Assembly: GCA_022606425.2 (NCBI GenBank)
Contig: JAHDVF020000527.1
Location: forward strand, 620,001 to 684,000
Direction: 5' to 3'
From: Lepidostoma basale
Taxonomy: Eukaryota; Arthropoda; Insecta; Trichoptera; Lepidostomatidae
Length of the DNA: 64,000 nt
Part shown: positions 54,190 through 64,000 of the stretch, one piece after another
How positions within the stretch are numbered: the first letter of the stretch is position 1
How the letters are laid out: each line of letters starts with the position of its first letter
Position numbers and translations under genes: made by a program
The notes under the pieces: model-generated
Told to the model about the DNA's origin: nothing
What the model saw: only the letters and a program-made list of their open reading frames with translations
Databases searched by the model: none

Positions 54190-54462
54190 CAGTTATTGCC
54201 GATAGAGTGACAAGCGGAACGTACAGACGTAAACGGAGCTAGAAATAGAGGAAGGCCGAGGAAAACGTGGCACGATCAAATCAATCAAATATTAAATATC
54301 GGTCACGTGAGGAGTCGGAGAAATCGACGTGCGTGCATTACAAGATGTATGAATGTAGAGGAAGCGAAAGAAATATGTCAGGACAGAACAGCGTGGCGTT
54401 CCATTCTTTCTGCCTAACCCTCCGGGGAGACGGCATGATGGTACATTAGTTAGTTTTTAGTT
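54190..54462 (+). mobile_element. LINE-1 fragment
   Basis: From VNGARNRGRPRKTWHDQINQ (frame 54225) through NIGHVRSRRNRRACITRCMN to SAYPSG, with one base lost near 54415. Tail TTAGTTAGTTTTTAGTTAG. The head AGTGACAAG is truncated. Confidence 0.7.
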
Positions 54463-54469
54463 AGTTATT

Positions 54470-54655
54470 ACGTATCACAATTTATTTATTCTATAAGAGT
54501 TTGTCGCGACAGCTGTTTCGCAAACCTATGTTGGCATCATCAGGTGTTACAAAAAACCTTTTCTTTAACACCGGATGATGCCAACATAGGTTGGCAAAAC
54601 AGCTGTCGCGAAAAACTCATATAAATAAATTGTAGTACAAGATAACAATATTTCA
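54470..54655. repeat. Inverted repeat with hammerhead-like cores and compensatory stem II change
   Basis: Minus core 54506-54543 and plus core 54572-54610. Plus: CGGATGA, T, GCCAAC, loop ATAG, GTTGGC, AAA, ACAGCTGT, C. Compared with the 25495 element, a T-A pair of stem II has become C-G on both sides, so pairing is kept. The minus arm keeps CTGATGA and GAAA but has GTTTGC. Confidence 0.6.
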
Positions 54656-54684
54656 AATTAAACCATTTAATAATAATTAATACG

Positions 54685-54790
54685 TATGAAAACGTTAGTT
54701 TTCTAGAAGTTTTATTATTTTTTATGGGAATGACATGTTTCGCCCTTCTAAGGCAATATCAAATGTGACGATACTTCAACTCGTTGCAGT
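54685..54790 (-). repeat. Hammerhead-like half-element (TTGATAATGC family)
   Basis: The arm GTTTTCTAGAAGTTTTATTA is followed by the minus core 54733-54765 (TTGATATT, GCC, loop, GGGC, GAA, ACATGT, C). The second arm is absent. Confidence 0.5.
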
Positions 54791-55079
54791 TTATATACAC
54801 TAGTAAATGGAACAGAATATGGTAATTAACTTTATACATTTTTAACAAAGAATTATTTGGGTAGGTCCAGAAATATTTTTAAGTGTTTTGTGGAACTCGA
54901 TAAGAATTTTTATGACAATGGTTACATGGTTAAGGGATACTAAATGATATTATAAAAATCTATCTTAATTTAATAATGTTTGAAGTATCATAGTGTTTCG
55001 GCCAAAACAATGGATTATCTATTTTGAAATGTATAAAAATAAAATTAATATTCTCGTAGCTAACAATCCAACCTGCGGT

Positions 55080-55190
55080 TTTCTCGAAGTGGTAGGGAGA
55101 GAGGATAGACTGCTACACTTTCATTTTCTGTCATACTTCTCTAGATCCTCAACGTTCATACATCGTGTCATGCAAGCACGTCGATATGTT
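55080..55190 (-). mobile_element. LINE-1 3' fragment
   Basis: The complement covers the final codons (AGGATAGACTGCTACACTTT on plus) to CAAGCACGTCGAT. It lies head-to-head with the next fragment. Confidence 0.5.
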
Positions 55191-55194
55191 CTTG

Positions 55195-55625
55195 TAAAGA
55201 CCATTGTGTAGAGATGTAAAGCATGTAACTAGTAAAAGAAGTGTGAAAATATATTTTTTGCCATAGAAATGGGATCTTTTTAGATGAATGTGTGATAACA
55301 TCTGTAGATGATAGAGTGAATGTAGTCCAAATGAAAGAATCATGAACAAAATATTAACTAAGATGGTTTGGACACATGGAAATAATTAATGACGAAAATA
55401 TGGTTAAGAAATTATTCGTAAGTTTTGTGAACAGGAATATGAGAAAAACCGAAGAAAACGTGGCATGATCAAATCAATCAATTGTTATATGTTAACCACA
55501 TGTAAAAAGAAGAAGAAATCGACGTACGAGGATGACACATTACATGAATATTGAGGAAGCGAGTAAGTATTTCAGGAAAGAAATGTGTAATGCTCCATTC
55601 TTTCTGCCTACCTAAGATGAAAAGT
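55195..55625 (+). mobile_element. LINE-1 C-terminal fragment, highly decayed
   Basis: Plus-strand traces: AGATGTAAAGCATGTAACTA (GSEAWN region), TAGATGAATGTGTGATAAC, ATGAACAAAATATTAACTAA, TGGTTTGGACACATGG, GAAGAAAACGTGGCATGATC and CGACGTACGAGGATGACAC. Frame broken many times, so older than the copies at 28128 or 36106. Confidence 0.6.
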
Positions 55626-56179
55626 TTTGATCCAAATTGTGTGCAATATATACATATGTTTCATTATGAAGTATCCCGTACAATTTTAAATTACTGTTGA
55701 CAGGACTATTATTCATTTTAATAACATCTTGAAGCTCAGATGGCAAAAAATCATGTCGATATTCATAGATATATATTTTCCTTTATCCGGCGTTTTAATA
55801 AGCCGGCGATTTTGAAAAAGGAACGAAGCGAGAAGAGGGAGAAAGAAGCGGAGAGCTTCGCAAAAAACGCCAGGTGAAGCCGCGGTCTGCCGGATCTCAA
55901 TGGACACAAATATTATTATGAGGCACTACAAATTTGCTAGCAAAAAATGCTTACAGCGCCACTGGGTAGCTACGAAATTTTAAAATCAGAATATAAAAAA
56001 GTATTCCATATTCAAAATTTAAGTTATTTATATTTGGAATAAATTAAGTTTTTTGTACTATGACAGACGTTTATTTAATATCAGAATAATTATTTACGAG
56101 TTTAAAAGTTTTTATTATTATAAACATTAAATATTAATAACAACAATATTTTTTATTCAATTAAAAATTAAAAGTTCTG

Positions 56180-56212
56180 ACCGGTTTCGCAGCTCGTTGC
56201 CAACATTTGGTA
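56180..56212 (-). repeat. Hammerhead-like core (ACCGGT family)
   Basis: Minus: AATGTTG, GCA, loop ACGAGC, TGC, GAA, palindrome ACCGGT, C. Same 3' half as 24588. The CTGTCGA part is not preserved. Confidence 0.35.
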
Positions 56213-56255
56213 AAAATATAAACGAAATTTTGTAAAATCTACTAGTGCTCACAAT

Positions 56256-56374
56256 AAAGTGAAATAAATATTTTATTAATTCAATAAATACGAGTATTTA
56301 AATGTAATGAAAAAAATATTTATTACATTTAAATACTCGTATTTATTGAATTAATAAAATATTTATTTCACTTT
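56256..56374. repeat. Perfect 53-bp-arm palindrome
   Basis: Left arm AAAGTGAAATAAATATTTTA to TTTAAATGTAAT is the exact reverse complement of the right arm, with a 13-base AT centre. Absence of any mismatch means recent origin or active homogenisation. The AAAGTGAAATAAAT end resembles the CACTTT-type outer word of the hammerhead-like elements, but no GAAAC box is inside. Confidence 0.8.
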
Positions 56375-57295
56375 GCAGTACATTACAGTATTTTTATTAG
56401 TTTTTTTCAACAATCTCTTCTCTTCTGAATATATAAAAGTTCAATTATTTTATCATACTTTTCCTTTTTTTATGACCCCCCCCTCCCCATAAAGTCAGGA
56501 ATAATGTCATCAACAATGTCGTCATATGTATGGTTGGTATATAAAAGTTGATGCTTATTGTATTAAAATATAGAACAACAATTTTTTGTTCAAAGTTGTC
56601 TGATTTGACACTTTGTTTTCTAAGATTTTTGCCATTTGTAAACACCCTATAAGGGTGTCTAAGTACCCCTTATAAAGGACATTGTCCTGCTCGGATTGAT
56701 ACGTCTATGTATGTCAATACATCTCCGGGTTTAATTCCACTTGAGACCGAAAGTAGTTGTCTATGGAATGTCCTCCATAGATTCGTAGATTGGCATTTCC
56801 CAACAATGATCCGACATGTCACGACAATGTCAAAACGTCTTTGTCCCGTGTCTATGGTCAGATTCGTAAGTGCGTCATGTATGAAAGCGAAGGGAATTGC
56901 ATCAGAAAGGACAGCAAAGTCCTCGCATTGTTGTAGAAATTATTCTTTTGTTGTGGTATGAGATGTATTGAAAATATAATTCGGTGTATTCATACAAAAA
57001 AAATGTTTTATATCTTCATAACGCTACACTGTTCACTAATTTTTGGATATTTCTCAAAAGCAAAGATTTTTAAATCATATAATTATATATTTTTTTATAA
57101 ATTAATATATTATCTTGGCACGTTCGGGTGATATTATTTAAAATTATTAAATTTTCATTTATTTATTGGTTTTTAAAGCAATTAGTCAAGGTAATACTTT
57201 TTAAATTCAAAAGTATTGTTCCTTTGTATTATATCGATTATATAATGCGTTTTGATCAGTCTTTCTTCATTTATTTTTTTGTTATATATTTACAC

Positions 57296-57328
57296 CTGAA
57301 GATGGAGGTCCCCTCCGAAACATGTTGC
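57296..57328 (+). repeat. Hammerhead-like core (GGAGG family)
   Basis: CTGAAGA, T, GGAGG, loop TCC, CCTCC, GAA, ACATGT, T. Preceded by TATTTACAC. All fixed core positions are canonical. Confidence 0.55.
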
Positions 57329-57689
57329 GATATTTAATATTTAAGTTGAAAATAAACAGCTGTATTTTTCAATTCCAAAATATTTAAAAAAAGTATTTTA
57401 AAAATAAAATTAATTGTGATATTTAGATAAATCTCTAGAAATGATCATAAAATATTAATTTAAAACGGTGTTTTAATTATAATAATAGAATACGGTAATG
57501 ATCTATTATTTTTTAAATTACAGATCATGAGATATCGTTTTTTTAATATTTATATTGAGAATACTCTCTTCTTTCTTTTTTTGTAGAAGTTCATACTAAA
57601 TAATAAAAATTGATTTAATTACACTAATGGTAGAGTTTTTACTGTATTGAGTCTCACTACCATATTCTGGATATGATCTCTCAGAAGAT

Positions 57690-57855
57690 GGCAGCGAGGA
57701 AAACATGGTACATTATAATCAACCAAATTTAAAATGTCGGCCACGTAAGTAATCGGAGAAATCAATGTGCATGCTTGACACAATGTGTGAATGTGGAAAA
57801 AGCGATAGAAGTATATCAGGTAATAAAAGTGTGGCGGTTCATTACTTTTATCTAT
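57690..57855 (+). mobile_element. LINE-1 fragment
   Basis: ARKTWYIIINQI-like reading (GAGGAAAACATGGTACATTA), then TCGGCCACGTAAGTAATCG, CAATGTGTGAATGTGG and AGTGTGGCGGTTCATTACTT. Frame broken, no tail. Confidence 0.55.
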
Positions 57856-58403
57856 TTGTTAGTAAATAAAATAAAAAGTTTATTAGTATACTGAACACAA
57901 TGTGATGAAAAACTGTGGGAATTAAAATTAATTTCATACGTTCAAATATTCAAACCAAGATAGAAGATAATGAATATTATAATCTACCGAACTCAGTGAC
58001 TATTTCTTCTATTACAAAACAAATATTATATTATAAATTAGAATCGAAATAAATGAAAAATCTATATCTATCGTCCAACAATAGTCTGTTTATAAATGGA
58101 CTGGAGTAGGTAATCCTATAATGGAAATATCGCTGAAAGTTCTCAAAATTATATTTCCAAAGTGTATTATTTATCTCAGGATGAATGGAAGTCCGAGTTT
58201 CAGATCACAATAGATCCCGGTCCATAATGACGAACAATATATTGAAATGTATTGAAACAACTTCTCGAAATGTTCTCAAGATATCCAACAATAATTTTCA
58301 TAATATATTCCAATACTCAAAAGCCTGGTTATATAAACAATACATATAATAAATACACGAATTATATATAATATAGAAGCTTTGAAAAGTGATTTATTTT
58401 ACG

Positions 58404-58585
58404 GCTGTACGCGGCAGAGTGGTAAGAGCTCTGACTTCCATACCGAAGGTCCCGGGTTAGATTCCCGGCGATGGCAGTGTGATTGTCACGCTGTCTTTGG
58501 TCTGGTGTAGAATTCAAGTGACAATAAAATGGCGATAGATTGGCTACCTTTTACGTGTCATAAGAATTAATATAATAGCTAAAAT
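58404..58585 (+). mobile_element. tRNA-derived SINE-A copy (best head)
   Basis: GCGGCAGAGTGGTAAGAGC (A-box region), CTCTGACTTCCATACCGAAG, GGTCCCGGGTTAGATTCC (B-box), then GATGGCAGTGTGATTGTCAC, TCTTTGGTCTGGTGTAG, AATGGCGATAGATTGGC and AATATAATAGCT. The body is about 120 bases with no simple-repeat tail. Three copies in this window alone indicate a successful family. Confidence 0.75.
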
Positions 58586-59074
58586 AAATTGTATACAGTA
58601 ATTTTGTTCAAGCGACCTGTTGTATACGAGAAAAAAATAAATAAAAAATCTAACATTTGTTAATGCCTTCGAAAGGTGAATCATCTAATTCCCATAAAAT
58701 ACGAGTAGGTATAAAAAAACTTTAAGAAAACAGACGTTTTCATTCGTATTAATCATAAATTAAAATTAATTTATTTTACTCAAATTTTGCTTTATATAAA
58801 TATTATTATAAATATTTATTAAATTGTCCATATTCTATAAATTTATTATTATTTAAGAGGGAGAACATGATTCGCCTTGCAGGTATAACATCAAATATAA
58901 TTTTGAAACGTCATTTCTTTAAAGTATAATAAAATGCATTGAAAACTGGTATTTTCATAAATATTAAGTATTTATTACGGAGTTTTACATTTAATATCAA
59001 GATACTGTATATATTTATAACCGAACTTTTCATATATTTTACCATTTCATATGTTTATCATTCGCATTTAATTC

Positions 59075-59145
59075 AATGTGTCCAGGCTTGAACCCAAGTC
59101 TCCCGGAGCCAAGAGTTCTGTCCCCTAGACCACCTATTACCATAA
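59075..59145 (-). mobile_element. tRNA-derived SINE-B copy
   Basis: Minus: AGGTGGTCTAGGGGACAGAA, GGGAGACTTGGGTTCAAGCC and TGGACAC. Second copy of the 31800 element. Confidence 0.45.
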
Positions 59146-59259
59146 TTGTTTCGGTGACCTAATAACAAGTAAATCGTGTGGCCTAAAAAAATGTATACAA
59201 AACGTATGATTCTATTTGTTTAATTGCACGCGGCCCAATAGCCTACATATTTCCATAAG

Positions 59260-59610
59260 CACACCTGAATCAACAAGTTTAGAAACTAAGCCAAAGGAAA
59301 TAAAAGATAAACGTTCGAATTTGTTTAAAACCGACCAATGAATGGCTTGGAGGAGATAAGAGGAGGGCGGAAAAAAAACCGATCGGAACTAATTCAAATA
59401 ACGATTCCGCGTTCCATTTTCGAATAAAGGAATAAAGGAACGTCCCGGTGGCCAATGAAATAAGCCCCGCGCACGCGCGCGCACTATAAATACCCAACCT
59501 CTTTTCCCTCAATTTTTGAATAAAGAACGAACGTATTTCTCTTTTCCCTCCATTTTCAAATAAGGAATGCGCATCAGCTCCAAAGTTTCCCAAACGTTTC
59601 ACACATTTTA
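59260..59610. other. Single-copy GC-richer island
   Basis: Contains GAGGAGATAAGAGGAGGGCG, CGATTCCGCGTTCCATTTTC, CCAATGAAATAAGCCCCGCG and GCACGCGCGCGCACTATAAA (a TATAAA word after a GC-rich run). A 107-codon minus ORF spans it but looks like chance. It could be promoter-like, unproven. 59940-60130 (CCCACCAATCCGGCTGGAGC, CCACAAACCGCATGTG) is a second, weaker island. Confidence 0.3.
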
Positions 59611-60509
59611 AACGGTAATGTATTGGGTAAATTAATACTAATTATAAATTCAAAATACATGCAATTACTACTCATAAATTTGCATAAAGTATAAATACCC
59701 GCAAAATACAATTTATCAAACTAAAAAAAAAATGCTCGAAAATGCAAACCTTTGGCTGATAAATTTAAGTTAGTATCATATTTAACAAACAAGTAAAATT
59801 GATATTTAATTACCTTCTTAAATTTTGTATCAATTAATTCATAAAAATCACTTCTTAATTTAGTTTATTAAATGAACACGAAACGACATCTATTTATAAG
59901 CTTAATAACGAATTCAAATTACGAATCACTGATTTACTCCGGGCACCCCACCAATCCGGCTGGAGCTTGATATTTTTTAAATTTATTCGGTTATATCTGA
60001 TTGGCTGGAGATCTGTCACGGCCAGAGATTGTCCCCCCTTGCCTCCCTTTCATGGCTACCACAAACCGCATGTGAAATTTTAAAAATAGAATTTCAATGG
60101 AACAGTTTTTGGCGGTTTCTGCCTCCATTCAAAAATGGAATAAAAGAGTTGCCACTTTAGAAAAAATATTTTAAACGTAATTCTTTACCCATTGCCATAC
60201 GTAAAAGGAATCACGGTGAAATTTAAAATAATTAAATAAAATTGGGAATATTTCAATAAACAAATTAAATGTTTATTATTGCTTGATACTTAACCTTAAA
60301 ATCCTTATAACATCGTATGTATGGCTATCAGCAATTTTTGATTGTTTAACTTCAAACATTCAATTTTGATATATTTTTCTTTGCAAAATATTACTTTATC
60401 ATATAATTTTAACCCCCTTTGTGCGTCTGGCTTCATTTGCAATAAAAATAAAAAAAGTCACAAACTGCGGTTGTGTACATTTACAGTTCAAATAGTAATA
60501 TATACCTAT

Positions 60510-60700
60510 ATGATAATGTCAAATGCAAATATAAGGAGTGAATGCGGTGCGAATGAAAGTGTTATGAACAAATAATGAAACGGTCGTTAAAATGGTTTGG
60601 GTGAGTAAAGACAGAATGGTGAAGAAGGTATACATAGGTTGTGGCGGTCCATTCTTTCTGCCTACCTCACGGAGAGATGACGTGTTAGTTATCAGAAAGT
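60510..60700 (+). mobile_element. LINE-1 fragment with internal deletion
   Basis: MSNANIRSECGANESVMNK, then AACGGTCGTTAAAATGGTTT, a loss of HMERM, DRMVKKVY, and a jump to GTGGCGGTCCATTCTTTCTG and ACCTCACGGAGAGATGACG. Same type of internal deletion as 590-792. Confidence 0.65.
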
Positions 60701-61059
60701 CCCAATTCATCATAATACTATGTACAATTTAGTAGTAAGGAATACAAAGATACATTGAAATGTGAACTGCAATTGCAGTGCTATAGATTTTAACAATAAA
60801 TTTGGACTGCAAATGAAGTCGGCTGAACTATAGGGGTTAATGACACATTAATTTTATATTTTAATATATTTGTGAATTTATATTAGTTAAATTACTAACT
60901 GGTCTTCCATTCCTTGACAATAATGTAAGACTTTATTGACATCATCTCCAACATAGGCTCTCAGTTGGTCATTTATATCAACGAAATAACAGGACAGTCC
61001 TAAATATAACAGAAGAAGAAGAAGAAGAAGAAGATGAAAATAAGTTTGGTTCGAACTGC

Positions 61060-61465
61060 TGCTGCATATTTTAGAAAAACGTTTCTGGTCGCGATTGGAA
61101 TTTGGAATGGGGTGAATTTCAAATCTCCCGCCAAACATTTAGTATGCACCGCAAATTTGGAGGGAGAACAGACGCGCAGCACAATTTACGGCACAATGGC
61201 TGCGGTGTACGCAACAATAGAAAATTCCAAATAAGAATCGTTGGCACGGATGGGCGCTCCCGAATCAGCCCAAATTATTTTCGCCGGGAATTAAAATGTC
61301 TGGTCATTTGGCCCTTTCGGGGCACATTGTCCACATGGAAATGTGGGATTTTTTTATTGAATCGAATTATTTTTGAATCGCGTCAGAGATTTGCATTTTA
61401 ATTTGGTCTTGAGGGTAGCTGACGCCATTTTGGCGGGGCGGTGTGATGTGATTATGGAATTTGAT
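61060..61465. other. Single-copy island with promoter-like patches
   Basis: Contains GGTGAATTTCAAATCTCCCG, GGAGGGAGAACAGACGCGC, GATGGGCGCTCCCGAATCAG and GACGCCATTTTGGCGGGGCG (E2F/YY1-like). An AAGAAGAAG run at 61013-61033 precedes it. A 99-codon plus ORF has no recognised domain. Unproven regulatory candidate. Confidence 0.3.
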
Positions 61466-61654
61466 TGCGTCGATTAGCACGCTTCGGTAATGATATATTT
61501 TGATTGTAAAGAATATATTTCGTACACCAGCAGTTGAAATTACTATGTCAACTGAATGGATCTAATCAACATGACAATCATTTAAAAAATATATATGCTT
61601 TTTGATAAGCAACGTGTGAATAATGAAAACAAAAAAAAAATTATATAAATTTTC

Positions 61655-61790
61655 TTTATTATATATTTAGTGTGTTTATCGTATAGCTTGCTGCCATCTT
61701 CGGGTAAATGTGATATTCTGACCAGAAGATGGCAGAAAAAATAAACACAGGTGGAAGCACACTAAATATATTAATAATATAATTTTTCTA
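61655..61790. repeat. Inverted repeat around an ATCTTCGGG hairpin
   Basis: ATTATATATTTAGTGTGTTT with TGCTGCCATCTTCGGG is mirrored by CCAGAAGATGGCAG and AGCACACTAAATATATTAAT. Without GAAAC, but AGAAGATGGCAGAAAAAATA has the general look of the other elements' stem II plus GAAA. Probably a further decayed family. Confidence 0.4.
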
Positions 61791-62449
61791 AGAAGAAATT
61801 TCAATTAAAAATACTAATTACTTCACGTGTGAAATTCCAGATTTATAATTTATATTATATACTCAACAGTGGAAAAAAACTGTTGTTTTAATTAACATAT
61901 TAATCACAAAATTATAAAGCGTAACCACTAATTCAAAAAATGGAAATCACACATCTTTTACAAGAAAAATGAAATGTACTCGTACTATTCTATTTTATGG
62001 AAAGTTTTCTCGTAGAATCATAATATCATAATAAGGGAAGTGACAATTTTTACCTTACTTGGATATTATAGAAAGTTGACATGTCCAAGCATAGCATAAC
62101 TCGCACATTTTACTCGATATTAAATACTTAATGGGAGTATAATATCATTGCGCAAGATACATAAATATATCAGAAAAACTTGAAAGAAATTGAAAGAATT
62201 CTTTTTGGTCAATTTAAGACTAAATAAAAAACCACAAGAAAGCTATGATGAACGATTATTTGGAATTTATATTAAAATAAAACAGAATAATCAAAGTAAC
62301 TATATTAATTGTTCGATCGACCTGTTTCCAATACCTACTCTGACACAAATAAATCAACGACTCAATTGTATCCCTGCTATTTTCAAGCCTTTCGTGAAAA
62401 TTGGTGTAGATTATTAAATTACTAATAATAAAATAAAAATACAACATAA

Positions 62450-62765
62450 TTGATCTGTGTGATTTAAGTGTTGCTGAGGATTTGACTCGAACAGCTAACA
62501 ATGAAGAGATTTGCTTCGAAATAAATGTGAACATGTGAATTCAGCAAGAACTGAAGTGCAATAAACAACAATATTCATGAAAATGCCGTTACATCATTGA
62601 TTCTTCTGCTTAATATATGAAAATCATCTCAAAAGGACGACAGTAAACGTGATTTGTGTTGTTCAAGTATACTAAGGTGTTGACTCGAATAACTGTCAGT
62701 GAAGAGTGCTTCGAAATAGTTGTGAAAAGTGAACGTTAGCAAGTACTGAAGTGCTGTATCACCAT
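62450..62765 (+). repeat. Imperfect direct duplication, about 110-base units
   Basis: Units 62452-62562 and 62648-62757 share GTGATTT, TTGACTCGAA, GCTTCGAAATA, GTGAA and GCAAG.ACTGAAGTGC. Repeated units of this kind are seen in 5' UTRs of non-LTR elements, but no ORF follows. Identity is moderate. Confidence 0.45.
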
Positions 62766-62876
62766 TATTATAATTTTTATGGATACTATTTGATGCTTTG
62801 TAAATAATGAAAAGAAGAATAATGTTTAGGCATAATACGAGAAAGAAAGTATGCAGAAAGAAAGCACCAGTGGGAA

Positions 62877-62891
62877 GGGGGGGGGGGGGGG
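62877..62891 (+). repeat. Poly-G run of 15
   Basis: A homopolymer of 15 G, unusual in this AT-rich window and prone to sequencing error. It is followed by GCAATTAGGTCTGCCCACGG and AGTCCTGCTTTCGTCC. Confidence 0.8.
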
Positions 62892-63069
62892 TTAGCAATT
62901 AGGTCTGCCCACGGACAGGAGTCCTGCTTTCGTCCATGAGGATTTTACCCCCTTCAGCACAAAAAACAAAGATATTGTAGTTAACTTACGTAAGATTAGT
63001 AGAGTTTCTTCTGGTCATTACATGGCTTATATCAAATAACAATAGCTTATATTTTTATTATACTCGAAT

Positions 63070-63560
63070 TTACTTTACTTCCTATGGCCGTAGAAATCTA
63101 GAAGATTTTAAGCATCTTTGGTAAATTTATTCCAATCCTCGATTCTGGGCTTAGTCTCAGCCAGAATATTATCCAATAAGCAGTGTACAGGCCTTCCTAG
63201 AGGTCTTACTCAGGCTGGTCTTGACGCGTACAGGGCCTTGATTGCTCAGGTTTCTCTGGCTCTTTTATTAGTAGGTATGTAGATAATATAGCAACTTTGA
63301 CTATAATATCTTCTTATTCTTCTTAATTATATTCCTCATGATTGAGGGTCTGTCATCCTGTAAACTATTGACCATGGCACGTCATATGCTCTTGTCACCC
63401 GTCAGTATTCAGGCTGCAGCTAATGAGAGGCCAGTGGGCGCCCTGATTTGATCGGACCAGCGGCTTGGTACTCTACTTTGCCCATGATGATGAGCTTTTC
63501 CTCCGGCCAGTTATCAATGATCCAAGATAGACAAATTTATTCACAACTTCCAAATCTGCG
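63070..63560 (-). mobile_element. Probable decayed LINE fragment
   Basis: The complement of 63515-63560 encodes LEVVNKFVYLGSLI, the block after the reverse-transcriptase palm (compare FVYLGS in LINE-1 and LINE-2). The complement of 63120-63210 reads RKACTLLIG and similar with stops. The middle is unrecognisable, so family and limits are uncertain. Confidence 0.4.
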
Positions 63561-63819
63561 AGAACACCCGTGTTTATTAGTTAGTTAGACTTGATCAAAC
63601 TTCTTCTTATGTTAGTTTAAAATGCATCAGAATGTCTTAATTGTTAAGCCATTCCAGCATTTTTTGTATGCGGAAAGTTGTGGGGGCAAGGATGATAATA
63701 TGATAAAGGTCACATCAGGTTGGGTTAGCCTATTAAGAGTTCCCTGACCTTTCGGTTGGCCTTTGCGGAAGCGGTGTCTTCACCAGATTAATCGGCTCGC
63801 GTGCTGCCTCCGCATGTTG

Positions 63820-64000
63820 TGGGCATAATTTAAAAATCAAAAACGATTCCCCGCCGCTCGTCCTGGCGGAAGAATCGATTAACTGTTCGCTGACTCGCGC
63901 GTTTGGGAATCACTGGGCGGGGAAATTTAAAATTATCCTTTGTCGCTCGGTTTGAATTTGGAACCGCCGATTACCGCTCGGCTTTGCGGGAAAAATCCCA
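63820..64000. other. GC-rich island at the right edge
   Basis: Contains TTCCCCGCCGCTCGTCCTGG, CGCTGACTCGCGCGTTTGGG and GCTCGGTTTGAATTTGGAAC. No paired-domain codons can be read on the minus strand. It is cut by the window edge. Confidence 0.3.

Noticed and set aside
59279..59602. 107-codon minus-strand ORF
   Set aside because: No recognisable family, and it overlaps a low-complexity CG/GA-rich island. Long by chance is plausible at this length.
63480..63560. Host gene fragment reading VVNKFVYLGSLI
   Set aside because: The motif is the post-palm block of LINE reverse transcriptases, as in the LINE-1 and LINE-2 copies here.

Overview
The window is AT-rich, intron-dominated animal DNA, almost certainly from an insect with a fairly large genome. 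No bacterial-style gene organisation, CRISPR array or complete RNA gene is visible. The only host gene I can support is one Pax6-family gene on the minus strand, most like insect twin of eyeless (toy). Three coding exons lie in the window: the end of the paired domain plus linker (49705-49957), the first third of the homeodomain (22632-22784) and the middle of the homeodomain (19075-19157). Splice signals and phases fit a direct join of the three (phases 1, 1, 0), with introns of 26,920 and 3,474 bases. The earlier paired-domain exons should lie beyond the right edge, and the exon for homeodomain helix 3 and the C-terminal tail beyond the left edge.

Everything else is intron or flank filled with repeats. 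(1) At least six families of 5'-truncated LINEs, recognised by the C-terminal part of their endonuclease/reverse-transcriptase ORF. I number them 1-6 for convenience. LINE-1 ends its protein with a WHDQIN...SAYP signature and its DNA with GTTA-type repeats, and has about two dozen copies. (2) Two tRNA-derived SINE families. (3) MITE-like DNA elements, three with clean target duplications (a 249-bp hAT-like one with an 8-bp duplication, a 217-bp one flanked by TTAA, and a 248-bp one inside a LINE-1). (4) A TA microsatellite of about 117 units. (5) GC-richer, apparently single-copy islands that could hold cis-regulatory DNA of the Pax6 gene.

The most striking signal is a superfamily of about 45 short motifs spread over the whole window, often paired head-to-head as arms of long inverted repeats. 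Each has a CUGANGA-like core, one extra A or U, a hairpin, GAA, a palindrome starting with A and ending with U, then usually C. That is the plan of a type I hammerhead ribozyme with a short palindromic stem III, the kind known from Penelope-like retroelements. Several unrelated families keep the plan with different stem sequences, including compensatory changes. Catalytic activity is an inference and is untested.

Layout: 1-19074, region downstream of the last visible exon, with repeats and islands; 19075-22784, homeodomain exons and short intron; 22785-49704, giant repeat-filled intron; 49705-49957, paired-domain exon; 49958-64000, upstream intron or flank, again repeats and islands.
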